Below, one piece after another: positions 7,333 to 16,455 of a DNA stretch of 64,000 bases (position 1 is the first letter of the stretch; the number at the start of each line of letters is the position of its first letter). The stretch covers positions 62,001 to 126,000 of the forward strand of contig CACMYY010000001.1 in the NCBI GenBank assembly GCA_902618025.1, written 5' to 3'. Both the position numbers and the translations under genes were made by a program. Source of the DNA: an uncultured SAR116 cluster alpha proteobacterium (GTDB taxonomy: Bacteria > Pseudomonadota > Alphaproteobacteria > Puniceispirillales > Marisalimonadaceae). The notes below the pieces were generated by a model, which was not told the origin of the DNA, did not search any database, and saw only the letters and a list, made by a program, of their open reading frames with translations.

Positions 7333-8847
7333 TTAAATTAGAGTCTTTTTTTCAATGAAATCATTTGCTTTTTCAAATATCAATTGTTTTCTATCTTCAT
7401 TCATTCTCTCCAATGATTTAACCAAAATTGCAAGTCTTGGATTACTTTGGAAAAAAGCAATATTGTCATTCATAAACATCCAATATAATCCATCCACAAC
7501 ATTGCACCACTCATCTTTTTTATAATTACTCATTTTTAAAATATAATTTGAGCCACATGAATAAGGTTTTGTTGCAAATATTCCACCATCTGCGAATGTA
7601 CCCATTCCATAAACGTTAGGAACCATCACCCAATCTGAGGAATCTACAAACATTTCCATAAACCATTTGTATATTTCATTTGGATCTATTTTTGACAGAT
7701 TCATTATATTACAAATAATCATTAACCTTGGTATGTGATGTGTGTAACCATATTTTATACAATCTTTAATTGCATCATCTAATGGTGTTATACCCGTTGT
7801 CCCTTCATACCAATCAGTAGTTAACTTTCGATCATGTTTCCAAAAATTAGAAGTTTGTTCTTCTTTACCTTTGTAATGGTATATTCCTCTAATAAATTCT
7901 CTCCATCCAATAATTTGCCGAATAAAGCCCTCTAAGGAATTGATAGGAATTGAATTTAACTTTGCAAAATCTAACGCTTTTTGAATTACTTCATTAGGTG
8001 TTAAGAGTCCCATATTAAGAATTGGGCTAATTGCACTATGAAAAAGAAAATTGTTTTCTGAAACCACAGCATCTTCGTAATCTCCAAAATTGAAAAATTT
8101 TTCTTTGAAAAAAATATCTAACCATTTTAATGAATCTTCTCTGTTCGTTGGCATCCATAAGTTATCCACCAAGCCTGGATGATGTTTAAATTTCGCATTA
8201 ATAATAGACTTTAACTCATTGATATCATTTTTAATTTTAATATTAGGTATTGTTGGTATTAAAGTATTTTTAGGAATTTTTTTTCTATTATCCTCGTCAT
8301 AAGACCATTTTCCTCCAATTGGTTTATTGTTTTCATCAATAAGAATATTCATTTTAGTTCTTATTTTTTGATAAAAACTTGCCATGCGGATTAATTTTTT
8401 TTGTTCTTTAGCGAACTCAAAAAATTCTTTTCTTGAAGTGAGAAACATAGGAGTTTGAAATACTTCTTTATGAATATTTTGTTTATTTATAAAATTAACA
8501 ATTTTATCTTCAAAATCTTTATCTTCAATTTCAAAATATTTTAATTTTGTGATTTTATTATTTTTAATTACTTTAAATAATTTATCTTCATACTTTTCAT
8601 GAAAAATTTCTTCATCAATTGAGTGATAATATACAGTGTAACCATTCTTAATAAGATTGTCCCTATACTGCCTCATTGACCATAAAAACATCAAAATTTT
8701 TAATTTATGATGTTTATGATTTGTAGTTAGACCAAAATCTTCAGCCATAAAAACTTTGCTGACTTTAGTTTTTTTAATATGCTCAAGTGGAAACAATTGG
8801 TTGCCAAGAATAATCAATACATCATTACTTAACATTCCATTACTCAA
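7333..8847 (-). CDS. Cryptochrome/photolyase-related protein, FeS-BCP type lacking cluster cysteines
   Basis: The 504-aa protein matches the prokaryotic (6-4) photolyase family (PhrB / FeS-BCP). It has an N-terminal Rossmann-like part (LIILGNQLFP at 12-20), then FAD-binding helices with GWREFIRGIYHY (314-324), GYTHHIPRLM (367-376), DWVMVPNVYGMGTFADGG (405-422) and KPYSCGSNYI. Known members use four cysteines for a 4Fe-4S cluster, one in GYCHHIERLM and a CxxC after MSDY. Here the first is threonine (T369), and the CxxC segment is replaced by SNYKKDEWC. So it is likely a variant without a cluster. It overlaps the enolase-superfamily gene upstream by 8 nt. Light-driven DNA repair is expected; signalling is possible. 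Confidence 0.88.
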   Translation of the reverse strand: MSNGMLSNDVLIILGNQLFPLEHIKKTKVSKVFMAEDFGLTTNHKHHKLKILMFLWSMRQYRDNLIKNGYTVYYHSIDEEIFHEKYEDKLFKVIKNNKITKLKYFEIEDKDFEDKIVNFINKQNIHKEVFQTPMFLTSRKEFFEFAKEQKKLIRMASFYQKIRTKMNILIDENNKPIGGKWSYDEDNRKKIPKNTLIPTIPNIKIKNDINELKSIINAKFKHHPGLVDNLWMPTNREDSLKWLDIFFKEKFFNFGDYEDAVVSENNFLFHSAISPILNMGLLTPNEVIQKALDFAKLNSIPINSLEGFIRQIIGWREFIRGIYHYKGKEEQTSNFWKHDRKLTTDWYEGTTGITPLDDAIKDCIKYGYTHHIPRLMIICNIMNLSKIDPNEIYKWFMEMFVDSSDWVMVPNVYGMGTFADGGIFATKPYSCGSNYILKMSNYKKDEWCNVVDGLYWMFMNDNIAFFQSNPRLAILVKSLERMNEDRKQLIFEKANDFIEKKTLI

Positions 8848-10015
8848 AAACAGTTACATTGGTTGTGTTAGCTTTAATAAAATCCCAATCATATTTAACT
8901 CCCAATCCAATTCCATCAGGAACTGATACAAAGCCATTGTTATTTATGCAATCAATCATATCACTATAGCCACAAGTGTATACTGGAGCCATTGTATTTG
9001 GGCAATCTGGACCAACTAGAGCAACTTCATAAAAATTTGTGTTTCTAGTAGCAGCCATTACATGCCTGTGAGCAGGGCCGCAGGCATGGATTTCTACATC
9101 TACACCAAAAGATTCTGCTAAGTGTGAAATTTTTATTGCTCCAGTTATGCCCATATCATATTCTGGATCAGATCTAAGAAAGTCAGTTCCTCCAGCAATA
9201 AGAAAATCACATTTGGTTTCTAATCCTCTAATATGTTCTGTTTGCAATATTGGAGTATTCAACATTTCCCTAAGACGTTTATGTGAAAAAGCAGAAACTC
9301 CACTATCTCTATATGGATCTTCTAACCAAAAGAAATTTGCTTCATCACAAGCTCTCCCAACATAAAGTGCATCGGCAAAAGTTTTTAGTTGGCATGCCGG
9401 GTCAAGCATTAAAGTCATTTTATCTCCAACTTTTTTTGCCACATGTAAAACATTTTCTGCTTCTTCTTTTGCATCTCCTTCATGCCATCCGTGTATTTTA
9501 AAGGCTTTGTAACCCATATCAAAACATTGCTCAGCAAAATCAGCAAAAGCTTCCTTGCTATCCAAACCACCATTTCTGTCACCATGATATGTACTTGCAT
9601 ATGCTTTAAGATATTTTCTGTAACTTCCTAATAATACAGAAATTGAACAATTTAATTTCTTGCCAGCCCAATCCCACAATGCAATATCTAATGGGCCATG
9701 ACCCATGTGATCAAACTGCCTAAGTTCTCTTTTAAAGTCATCGTATATTTTTTCTCTTTCTTCGGCATTATATTTTAATAATTTAGGTGCCAAAATTTTA
9801 GCTTGTGCGCAAGCTACTTGATTGCCTCCCCAGTGAGTGACGTACTCACCCCTACATCCATCTTTAGTCTCTATCACAACCGCAAACTTATCCAATTTAA
9901 TAGATTGACCTTTGGAATATCCAACTGCTCCAATTGTGTTTGCATTAGTCAATAGACCTAAATTTGTTGCTGAGTGTGTAAATTCGTGTATTTCAACTCT
10001 TTTAATTTGGTTCAT
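8840..10015 (-). CDS. Mandelate racemase/muconate lactonizing family (enolase superfamily) enzyme
   Basis: The 391-aa protein has the N-terminal capping domain and a C-terminal TIM barrel. Visible active-site groups are the lysine of FKIHG (K173), metal ligands D205 (LMLDPA), E232 (FWLEDP) and E260 (QTEH), and a His-Asp dyad candidate with H310 (EIHACGPAH) and D283 or D287. This fits the MR-type subgroup, which abstracts the proton alpha to a carboxylate, typically a sugar-acid dehydratase. The exact substrate cannot be read from sequence. It is the first gene of a two-gene minus-strand unit with the photolyase and is divergent from an FMN 2-hydroxy-acid dehydrogenase, which would suit sugar-acid or hydroxy-acid catabolism. 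Confidence 0.9.
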   Translation of the reverse strand: MNQIKRVEIHEFTHSATNLGLLTNANTIGAVGYSKGQSIKLDKFAVVIETKDGCRGEYVTHWGGNQVACAQAKILAPKLLKYNAEEREKIYDDFKRELRQFDHMGHGPLDIALWDWAGKKLNCSISVLLGSYRKYLKAYASTYHGDRNGGLDSKEAFADFAEQCFDMGYKAFKIHGWHEGDAKEEAENVLHVAKKVGDKMTLMLDPACQLKTFADALYVGRACDEANFFWLEDPYRDSGVSAFSHKRLREMLNTPILQTEHIRGLETKCDFLIAGGTDFLRSDPEYDMGITGAIKISHLAESFGVDVEIHACGPAHRHVMAATRNTNFYEVALVGPDCPNTMAPVYTCGYSDMIDCINNNGFVSVPDGIGLGVKYDWDFIKANTTNVTVFE

Positions 10016-10067
10016 TTATTTCCCATTTAAAATTTACATAGACAAAATTTAAAAAACTTATATTTAT

Positions 10068-10080
10068 GTAGCTACTAGTA
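10068..10080. promoter_or_regulatory. Overlapping palindromes in a divergent promoter
   Basis: GTAGCTAC (10068-10075) and TACTAGTA (10073-10080) are two overlapping perfect 8-bp palindromes. They lie midway between the divergent enolase-superfamily gene and the FMN dehydrogenase gene, a sensible place for a shared operator. No regulator gene is adjacent, so this is only a candidate. Confidence 0.3.
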
Positions 10081-10140
10081 AAATTATCAAGGATTATTAT
10101 TTAAAATAATTATTACTTTGTTTCATGTAAAGGAAATTAA

Positions 10141-11289
10141 ATGAATTTAAATGATTGTCATAACTTTCAAGATTTCAGAAAACTAGCTAGAAAAAGACTT
10201 CCTTCACCTATATTTCACTACATAGATGGTGCAGCAGATGATGAGGTTACTTATAATAGAAATACTGCTGCTTATAATGATGCTGATTTAATCCCAAATG
10301 TTCTTAGAGGGGTTGAAAATGTTGATTTATCTACTACTATTTTTGGAAAAAAATTAGATTTACCCTTTTATTGCGCTCCAACCGCTTTACAAAGACTATT
10401 TCATTATGATGGAGAAAGAGCAGTTGGAAAAGCAGCACAAAAATTTGGAACTATGTTTGGAGTTTCTTCATTAGGTACAGTAAGTGTTGAAGAAATATCT
10501 TCTATTGTTTCAACACCTAAAATGTTTCAATTTTATTTTCATAAAGACAGGGGTCTTAATGACAGTATGCTTGAGAGGGTTAAGGCAGCTAAATTTGATG
10601 TTTTGGCTCTTACTGTAGATACAATCACAGGGGGAAATCGAGAAAGAGATCTCAGAACTGGTTTTACATCGCCACCTAGACTAACTCTAGCTAGCCTATT
10701 TAGTTTTGCTTCTAAGCCAATGTGGGCAATAAATTATTTGACAAAACCTAAATTTGAGTTACCACAATTACAAGATCATGTAAGTGAAGGTACAAACACA
10801 GCAACGTCTATAGGTAATTATTTTTCATCTATGTTAGACCAGTCTATGAATTGGAAAGATGCTGAACGTTTAAGTTCAAAATGGGGTGGTCATTTTGCTC
10901 TAAAAGGTATAATGAGCGTTGAAGATGCAAAAAAAGCTGTTGATATTGGCTGTACTGGTATAATGGTTTCAAATCATGGTGGTCGTCAATTAGATGGAGC
11001 ACGAGCACCTTTTGATCAATTAGCTGAAATTGTTGATGCTGTAGGTGATAAAATTGATGTTATTTGTGAAGGAGGAATCCAAAGAGGCACTCATATACTA
11101 AAAGCACTTTCAGTTGGTGCAAAAGCTTGCTCTGGTGGGAGGTTATACTTATATGCATTGGCTGCAGCTGGTCAAAAGGGTGTTGAAAAAGCCTTAGGTT
11201 TATATCGCAGTGAAATAGAAAGAGATATGAAACTAATGGGATGCACAAGCATAAAAGAATTAAATAGATCAAATATAAAATTTAGATAA
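10141..11289 (+). CDS. FMN-dependent alpha-hydroxy-acid dehydrogenase (LldD/glycolate oxidase family)
   Basis: The 382-aa TIM-barrel flavoprotein oxidises an L-2-hydroxy acid such as lactate to the 2-keto acid. Visible motifs are the N-terminal FHYIDGAADDE, the CAPTALQRL strand, the flavin-contacting lysine K255 (ALKGIMS), the catalytic SNHGGRQLD with H279, and the phosphate-binding GGIQRG (311-316). The usual GRP near the C-terminus reads GGRLYLYAL, a proline-to-leucine change. AAAGGAAA precedes the ATG. A keto-acid-type TRAP transporter lies elsewhere in this window, so 2-oxo and 2-hydroxy acids may be growth substrates. Confidence 0.92.
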   Translation: MNLNDCHNFQDFRKLARKRLPSPIFHYIDGAADDEVTYNRNTAAYNDADLIPNVLRGVENVDLSTTIFGKKLDLPFYCAPTALQRLFHYDGERAVGKAAQKFGTMFGVSSLGTVSVEEISSIVSTPKMFQFYFHKDRGLNDSMLERVKAAKFDVLALTVDTITGGNRERDLRTGFTSPPRLTLASLFSFASKPMWAINYLTKPKFELPQLQDHVSEGTNTATSIGNYFSSMLDQSMNWKDAERLSSKWGGHFALKGIMSVEDAKKAVDIGCTGIMVSNHGGRQLDGARAPFDQLAEIVDAVGDKIDVICEGGIQRGTHILKALSVGAKACSGGRLYLYALAAAGQKGVEKALGLYRSEIERDMKLMGCTSIKELNRSNIKFR

Positions 11290-11309
11290 AAAGTTTAATT
11301 GGAAAATTA

Positions 11310-11984
11310 TTGAAATCATATTTCAAACTAATTTCAAAAGTTTTTTTGATAACTTCTGTTCCTCGAACAACTTGGAGTTCACATAAACCTAATAATATAA
11401 AGCCAAAATTGGAAACTTTTTTTTTACTATGTTTTGGTTTGTTTCTATTTGGTTTAGGTGAAAGTATATTAGTAATTTCTGAAAATGGCGTTACACCATG
11501 GACAGTCTTAGCCGAGGGCATTGCTAGGGAATTTGATATTGGTGTAGGCTTATCTACATTTTATATAAGTTGTGCAATATTAATTTTATGGTTCCCATTA
11601 AAACTTAAACCTGGATTAGGTACAATCATGAATATTATTATAATTGCATTAACAATGGGTGTTTTAATACCATTAATTCAATTTTTTAATGAAATCTTTA
11701 ATCCTTTGTTTTTATCTATTTCAGGAACATTTATAGTTGCTTTTGGAAGTGGTATTTATTTAATTGCTAATCTTGGTCCTGGGACTAGAGATGGTTTAAT
11801 GACTGGAATTGCTAAAAACTTTGACAAACCTATTAGCTTAATTCGTTTCAGCATAGAATTTTTTATAGTTTTTTTAGGCTGGCTTTTAGGAGGTACTTTT
11901 GGTGTTGGAACAATTATTTTTGCAATTTTCATAGGACCGTTTATATCCTTAAGCCTAAAGTTAGTTCCTGTTTTAAAAAAATAA
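11310..11984 (+). CDS. YczE/YyaS/YitT-type integral membrane protein
   Basis: The 224-aa protein has about five membrane helices starting near residue 36 (FFLLCFGLFLFGLGESILV). The motifs NGVTPWTVLAEGIA and NLGPGTRDGLMTGIAK match the YczE group. Its transported substrate is unknown. The start is TTG at 11310, about 20 nt after the FMN dehydrogenase; ggaaaatta lies just upstream. The first 35 residues are not membrane and could be an over-long N-terminus. It converges on the TauE-like gene with only 5 nt between the stops. Confidence 0.8.
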   Translation: MKSYFKLISKVFLITSVPRTTWSSHKPNNIKPKLETFFLLCFGLFLFGLGESILVISENGVTPWTVLAEGIAREFDIGVGLSTFYISCAILILWFPLKLKPGLGTIMNIIIIALTMGVLIPLIQFFNEIFNPLFLSISGTFIVAFGSGIYLIANLGPGTRDGLMTGIAKNFDKPISLIRFSIEFFIVFLGWLLGGTFGVGTIIFAIFIGPFISLSLKLVPVLKK

Positions 11985-11989
11985 TTTAT

Positions 11990-12733
11990 TTAAACTGTTT
12001 TAATAAAAAGCATTATACCAAGAATAACTAATGTTACTAGAATACAGTTTCTAAACTGTTTTTGATTAATTTTATTCCTTATTTTTGTTCCAATTTGTTG
12101 GGCTATCAAAGCGGGTATTATTAATAGCAAGCTCATAATAAGATCTTGTTTTGTAGCAAATCCGTAATAAATCAATGAGCCATATAATGGAAAAGAACCT
12201 ATAAAGTACATAGTTGATACAGTTCTTACAAATTTCTCTTTTGGTAGGTCCACTGCAACTAAATAAGCTAACATTGGTGGTCCATAGACTGTTGATAATC
12301 CCCCTAATATCCCAGAACCAAAGCCAATAATAGATGTGATTATTTTTTCGTGTTTTTTATTAATATTATTATTGATTTTAAAGCCAAAACAATTAACTAC
12401 AGCCGCAAATATTATTAAAATTGCGATTATTTGAGTAATAGTATTTAAATTTATTTCAAGTATCAGCCTTGCACCTATAATTAGTCCAATAACTAGGAAC
12501 AAAAACATTGGCAAGAATCTATAACTACTGATACCTTGCTTAAATTTTATTTGTAAAAAATTAGTTAAAAAAATAGGTGCGCAGAGTAAAACCATAGCTG
12601 TGGTGACTGGTACAGCGAATGCAATTAATGGCAAAGCTACCATCGGCATCCCAAATCCAATTGTACCTTTAATTAGTCCACCAGCCATTACAGCAAATAT
12701 TATCACAATAACTATTGTTGGGTCATTATACAT
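11990..12733 (-). CDS. TauE/SafE family sulfite/anion exporter
   Basis: The 247-aa protein has about eight membrane helices in two repeats, the TauE/SafE (formerly DUF81) pattern. It includes an N-terminal GGLIKGTIGFGMPMVALPL and a repeat-2 counterpart GFGSGILGGLSTVYGPPMLAYLV. Members export sulfite, sulfoacetate or other small organic anions. Substrate is not resolvable. It is divergent from the nitroreductase gene. Confidence 0.88.
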   Translation of the reverse strand: MYNDPTIVIVIIFAVMAGGLIKGTIGFGMPMVALPLIAFAVPVTTAMVLLCAPIFLTNFLQIKFKQGISSYRFLPMFLFLVIGLIIGARLILEINLNTITQIIAILIIFAAVVNCFGFKINNNINKKHEKIITSIIGFGSGILGGLSTVYGPPMLAYLVAVDLPKEKFVRTVSTMYFIGSFPLYGSLIYYGFATKQDLIMSLLLIIPALIAQQIGTKIRNKINQKQFRNCILVTLVILGIMLFIKTV

Positions 12734-12818
12734 TGTTATTCTTAAAAAAAGTATGGCATTGGTAGTTACGTTTGTATTATAATATGTCTTAAGTAAAGCT
12801 TTATTTTTGTTTAATTCA

Positions 12819-13394
12819 ATGAATGATGTAATAAATTTTCTAAAAACAAGAAGGTCTACAACTGCGAAGACTATGATATCGGGTCACATTAATAAAAGTG
12901 ATCTTAATGAAATATTAGCCTGCGGTATAAGAGTTCCAGATCATGGTGCTTTGAACCCTTGGTCTATTACAGTTATTAAAGATAATGCTAGATCTAGAAT
13001 AGGTAGAGATATTCTAGCTCCTGAATACATTTTAAATAATCCTGAAGCAACAGAAGAAGAAATAGATTTTGAAAAAAATAGATTTTTAAGAGCTAGTGCA
13101 GTGATAGCTGTATTATTTAAACCTGTTTCTCATCCAAAAATACCATTATGGGAAATGGAATTATCTACTGGAGCGGTATGTTTAAATATACTATTATCGG
13201 CTCAGTCTTTGGGTTATGCCGCTCAATGGTTAACAGAATGGTATTCTTACAATGATAGGATGATTAATGAAGTAGGTGGAAAACCTCAAACTGATAAACT
13301 TGCTGGTTTTATTTATGTTGGAGATAAAGAAAAAGAGCCAGTTGAAAGAAGAAGACCTAAGAAAGAAAACGTTATTAATTTTTTAACGGAATAA
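12819..13394 (+). CDS. Nitroreductase family FMN oxidoreductase
   Basis: The 191-aa protein shows the nitroreductase pattern: MNDVINFLKTRRS (flavin-binding RRS), then GIRVPDHGALNPWSITVI, a central membrane-like AVCLNILLSAQSLGYAAQWLT helix, and the C-terminal GFIYVGDKEKEP with RRRP. The ORF track begins at TTG 12807, but the ATG at 12819 fits the family start better. It probably reduces quinones or nitro compounds using NAD(P)H. Its stop is 2 nt from the convergent threonine dehydratase stop. Confidence 0.88.
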   Translation: MNDVINFLKTRRSTTAKTMISGHINKSDLNEILACGIRVPDHGALNPWSITVIKDNARSRIGRDILAPEYILNNPEATEEEIDFEKNRFLRASAVIAVLFKPVSHPKIPLWEMELSTGAVCLNILLSAQSLGYAAQWLTEWYSYNDRMINEVGGKPQTDKLAGFIYVGDKEKEPVERRRPKKENVINFLTE

Positions 13395-13396
13395 TT

Positions 13397-14380
13397 TTAA
13401 ATTTCTCTCTGGCTCAAGCATTTTTCAAAAATATCCTTATCAACATTTCCACCAGATGCTATTACTAAAACATTTTTATCTCTAATATCTATCTTTCTAA
13501 AAATTGCAGCAGCTAACGCAACTGCACCGCCAGGTTCAAGAACAATTTTAAGATGTCTAAATGCTGTATTCATTGCAATTAAGGATTCCTTGTCTGTAAC
13601 TGATATGCCAGCAGTTAGATTTAATCTGTTAATTTTAAATGTAATTTTTCCTGGTTTGTCTGCTAAAAGTGCATCACAAATAGATTTATATTTCATTGAA
13701 TTTGAAATTATAGATTTTTTTTCAAGAGATTTTTTTGTATCATCAAAATTCTCAGGTTCAACAGAATATATTTTAGCATTTTTAAACTTTTCTTTCATCG
13801 CTGTACTAATCCCAGCAATAAGACCACCTCCACCGCAACAACATAAAACAATATCAGGTATAATATGAATTTCATTTAATTGTTCTATACATTCTATACC
13901 AGCAGTACCTTGTCCAATTATAACTTTTTCATCGTCAAATGGGGGAATAATCGTGGCATTTAACTGCTTAGCTATTTTTATTCCAATTTCTTCTCTGTTT
14001 TCTTTATTCCTATTATACTTTATAATATTAGCGCCCCAAAAAGCTGTTCCATTCAGTTTTGCTTTTGGAGAATCTTCTGGCATTACAATTGTTGCCTGAC
14101 GACCTGTTATTTTTGAAGCAGCAGCAACTGCTTGTGCATGATTTCCACTTGACCATGCTACAACTTTTTTAATATCTGATGGAAGCTGTAAAATTGAATT
14201 CATAGCACCTCTAAATTTAAATGCCCCAATAGTCTGTAGATTTTCAGCTTTTAAAAAGATATTAGATTCTAATTTTTCATTAATATATTTTGATTGTAAG
14301 ATAGGTGTCCTTACAATTTTCCCTTCTAATCTCTTAGATGCCTCAAAAATAGAATTGTATGTTACCCGACTATTAACCAT
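13397..14380 (-). CDS. PLP-dependent threonine/serine dehydratase
   Basis: The 327-aa fold-type II PLP enzyme has the Schiff-base lysine K55 in GAFKFRGA, the VAWSSGNHAQAVA loop, and the glycine-rich phosphate cup CCGGGGLIAG. It lacks the C-terminal ACT-like regulatory domains of biosynthetic IlvA, so it is of the catabolic TdcB or serine racemase type. It would convert threonine to 2-oxobutyrate, or serine to pyruvate, or racemise serine. It is divergent from dapA. Confidence 0.88.
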   Translation of the reverse strand: MVNSRVTYNSIFEASKRLEGKIVRTPILQSKYINEKLESNIFLKAENLQTIGAFKFRGAMNSILQLPSDIKKVVAWSSGNHAQAVAAASKITGRQATIVMPEDSPKAKLNGTAFWGANIIKYNRNKENREEIGIKIAKQLNATIIPPFDDEKVIIGQGTAGIECIEQLNEIHIIPDIVLCCCGGGGLIAGISTAMKEKFKNAKIYSVEPENFDDTKKSLEKKSIISNSMKYKSICDALLADKPGKITFKINRLNLTAGISVTDKESLIAMNTAFRHLKIVLEPGGAVALAAAIFRKIDIRDKNVLVIASGGNVDKDIFEKCLSQREI

Positions 14381-14472
14381 TAATATTTTCCTAGATTATT
14401 TTATTCTATATCTTGTTAAATTTTTATCACATGATTATGATAAAGAAATATTTTTTTTTGACGAGGTATTTT

Positions 14473-15348
14473 ATGTTATTTCATGGTTCTTACACTGCTT
14501 TATTAACTCCATTTAAAGACAGTAAAGTTGATTTTGATGCTTATCGAAAATTAATAGATTTTCAAATAGAAAATGGAACACATGGTTTGGTTCCAGTTGG
14601 AACAACTGGTGAGTCACCTACTTTATCTCATGAAGAACATAAGAAACTTGTGGAAGTATGTATAAACCAAACAAATGGAAGAGTTCCGGTTATAGCAGGT
14701 GCAGGTTCAAATTCTACAAATGAAGCTGTTGATTTCGTGAGACACGCATGTTCAGCTGGTGCTGATGGTTTGTTAGTTGTTACGCCTTATTATAATAAAC
14801 CTACTCAGTTAGGTTTAATCGCTCATTATAATGAGCTTATAAAAAATTCAAGTAAGCCAATAATTATATATGATATACCAGGTCGTTCAGTAATAAAGAT
14901 GAATGATTCCACTATGGCTAAATTAGCCGAAAATGATCTAATTGTAGGTGTAAAAGATGCAACTGCTGATTTAGCAAGACCTACAAGATTACAAAATTTA
15001 ATTGGTGAGGATTTTATTCAACTGTCCGGTGAAGATGGGACCGCATTAGCTTATTTAGCTGCAGGTGGTCATGGCTGTATATCTGTTACCTCAAATATCG
15101 CTCCTAAATTACTTTCAAGTATGCACAATGCATGGAAACAAGGTGATATTTCAACTGCTCAAGATATAAATAAAAAACTTATGCCTTTACATGATGCATT
15201 ATTTTATGAAACTAGTCCAGGTCCACTTAAATACGCTGCATCATTGCTAGGATTATGTTCTTCTGAAGCAAGACTTCCAATTGTAGAAATTGAAGAAGTG
15301 AGTAAATCAAATGTCAAAGATGCTCTTGGAAAAGCAGGGTTAATATAA
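14473..15348 (+). CDS. dapA: 4-hydroxy-tetrahydrodipicolinate synthase
   Basis: DapA condenses pyruvate with aspartate semialdehyde, the first committed step of lysine and diaminopimelate synthesis. The ORF track begins 60 nt earlier, but GAGG precedes the ATG at 14473. With that start the catalytic residues fall at the E. coli numbers: T44/T45 (GTTGESP), Y107 (PYYNKPT), Y133 (IYDIPGR) and the Schiff-base K161 (VGVKDATAD). Length is then 291 aa, as usual. It opens the dapA-smpB-folK-rpoZ-rsh cluster. ATP or NAD cofactors are not needed. Confidence 0.96.
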   Translation: MLFHGSYTALLTPFKDSKVDFDAYRKLIDFQIENGTHGLVPVGTTGESPTLSHEEHKKLVEVCINQTNGRVPVIAGAGSNSTNEAVDFVRHACSAGADGLLVVTPYYNKPTQLGLIAHYNELIKNSSKPIIIYDIPGRSVIKMNDSTMAKLAENDLIVGVKDATADLARPTRLQNLIGEDFIQLSGEDGTALAYLAAGGHGCISVTSNIAPKLLSSMHNAWKQGDISTAQDINKKLMPLHDALFYETSPGPLKYAASLLGLCSSEARLPIVEIEEVSKSNVKDALGKAGLI

Positions 15349-15363
15349 ACATTTGTGTTTTGA

Positions 15364-15849
15364 ATGAATAAAAAACAAATAAAAAAAGTTAGTTCTCAAG
15401 GAAGAGTTGCTGAAAATAGACGTGCTAAATTTGACTATCTAATTATTGACACTGTAGAAGCTGGAATTGTTTTATTAGGCAGTGAAGTAAAAAGTTTAAG
15501 ACTTGGTAGAGCTAGCATTAACGAATCATATGCAACTAATGAATTTGGACATATCGTTTTAGTAAATTCAAATATTCCAGAATATAAATTAGCAGCATCA
15601 GGTCAAAATCATGATCCAAAGAGAGTTAGACGACTATTAGTACATAAAAAAGAAAGAGATAAAATTTTAGGACAAATACAGAAAGACGGATGCACAGTAG
15701 TGCCTTTAAGTTTATATTTTAACAATAGAGGCTTGGCCAAAATATCCTTAGGGATTGCAGAGGGTAAAAAGAAAATTGATAAGAGAGAAGTAATTAAAAA
15801 ACGAGATTGGGATAGAGAAAAACATAGAATATTGAAAAATAATAATTAA
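15364..15849 (+). CDS. smpB: SsrA-binding protein SmpB
   Basis: The 161-aa protein carries tmRNA to stalled ribosomes. The beta-barrel core shows AKFDYLIIDTVEAGIVLLGSEVKSLR and the RGLAKISLGIAEGKK strand. The basic tail REVIKKRDWDREKHRILK, which folds into the empty mRNA channel, is complete. It follows dapA by 15 nt, the standard alphaproteobacterial order. The tmRNA gene (ssrA) is not in the window. Confidence 0.97.
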   Translation: MNKKQIKKVSSQGRVAENRRAKFDYLIIDTVEAGIVLLGSEVKSLRLGRASINESYATNEFGHIVLVNSNIPEYKLAASGQNHDPKRVRRLLVHKKERDKILGQIQKDGCTVVPLSLYFNNRGLAKISLGIAEGKKKIDKREVIKKRDWDREKHRILKNNN

Positions 15850-15887
15850 ATATTATATCTTATTCGAAATAACCTCTATATCAATTC

Positions 15888-16403
15888 ATGCAAAATCAAA
15901 AAATAATAATTGGCATTGGTGGAAATATTTTTTCCGAAGACGGAAGCCATCCTATTAAGGTTGCTATGAAGGCAATTAAGTATTTTAAAGATTACTCAAT
16001 TAACATTACTAAACAGTCAAGCTGGTATGAAACAGAACCAATTCCTAAATGTGATCAGCCAAATTTTTTTAATTGTGTTGTTTTTGCGAATACAAATTTA
16101 AATGAGTTAGATGTATTAAAGTCGTTACATGAAATAGAACATAAACTTGGTAGAAGAAGAAAACTGTTAAATGAATCTAGAGTTATAGATTTAGATCTTA
16201 TTGATTATTCTAATAGAGTATTAAAAAATAACGAAATAATAATTCCTCATTCAAGAGCTCATAAAAGAAGGTTTGTTATGGAACCATTAGCTGAATTAAA
16301 TCCTAATTGGGTTCATCCAATTTTAAAGAAAGATGTTTTTGAAATTTTAAAAAAATTAAATAATCAAAATGTCAAAATAGTTAATAAAGAAAAATTAATT
16401 TGA
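15888..16403 (+). CDS. folK: HPPK: 2-amino-4-hydroxy-6-hydroxymethyldihydropteridine diphosphokinase
   Basis: FolK transfers pyrophosphate from ATP to the pterin in folate synthesis. Family marks are IIIGIGGNI at the N-terminus, SSWYETEPIP with QPNFFNCVV, HEIEHKLGRRRK and the signature RVIDLDLIDY. The IPHSRAHKRRFVMEPLAELNP segment completes the fold. The product is 171 aa. It is placed between smpB and rpoZ, as in other alphaproteobacteria. Confidence 0.95.
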   Translation: MQNQKIIIGIGGNIFSEDGSHPIKVAMKAIKYFKDYSINITKQSSWYETEPIPKCDQPNFFNCVVFANTNLNELDVLKSLHEIEHKLGRRRKLLNESRVIDLDLIDYSNRVLKNNEIIIPHSRAHKRRFVMEPLAELNPNWVHPILKKDVFEILKKLNNQNVKIVNKEKLI

Positions 16404-16455
16404 TTTTTTAGTATTTATTATTTAATTAGTCATAATTATTGTTGGAGATTATATT

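Noticed and set aside
9147-9501. Two plus-strand ORFs of 72 aa
   Set aside because: Both lie antisense to the enolase-superfamily gene, whose active-site motifs are intact.
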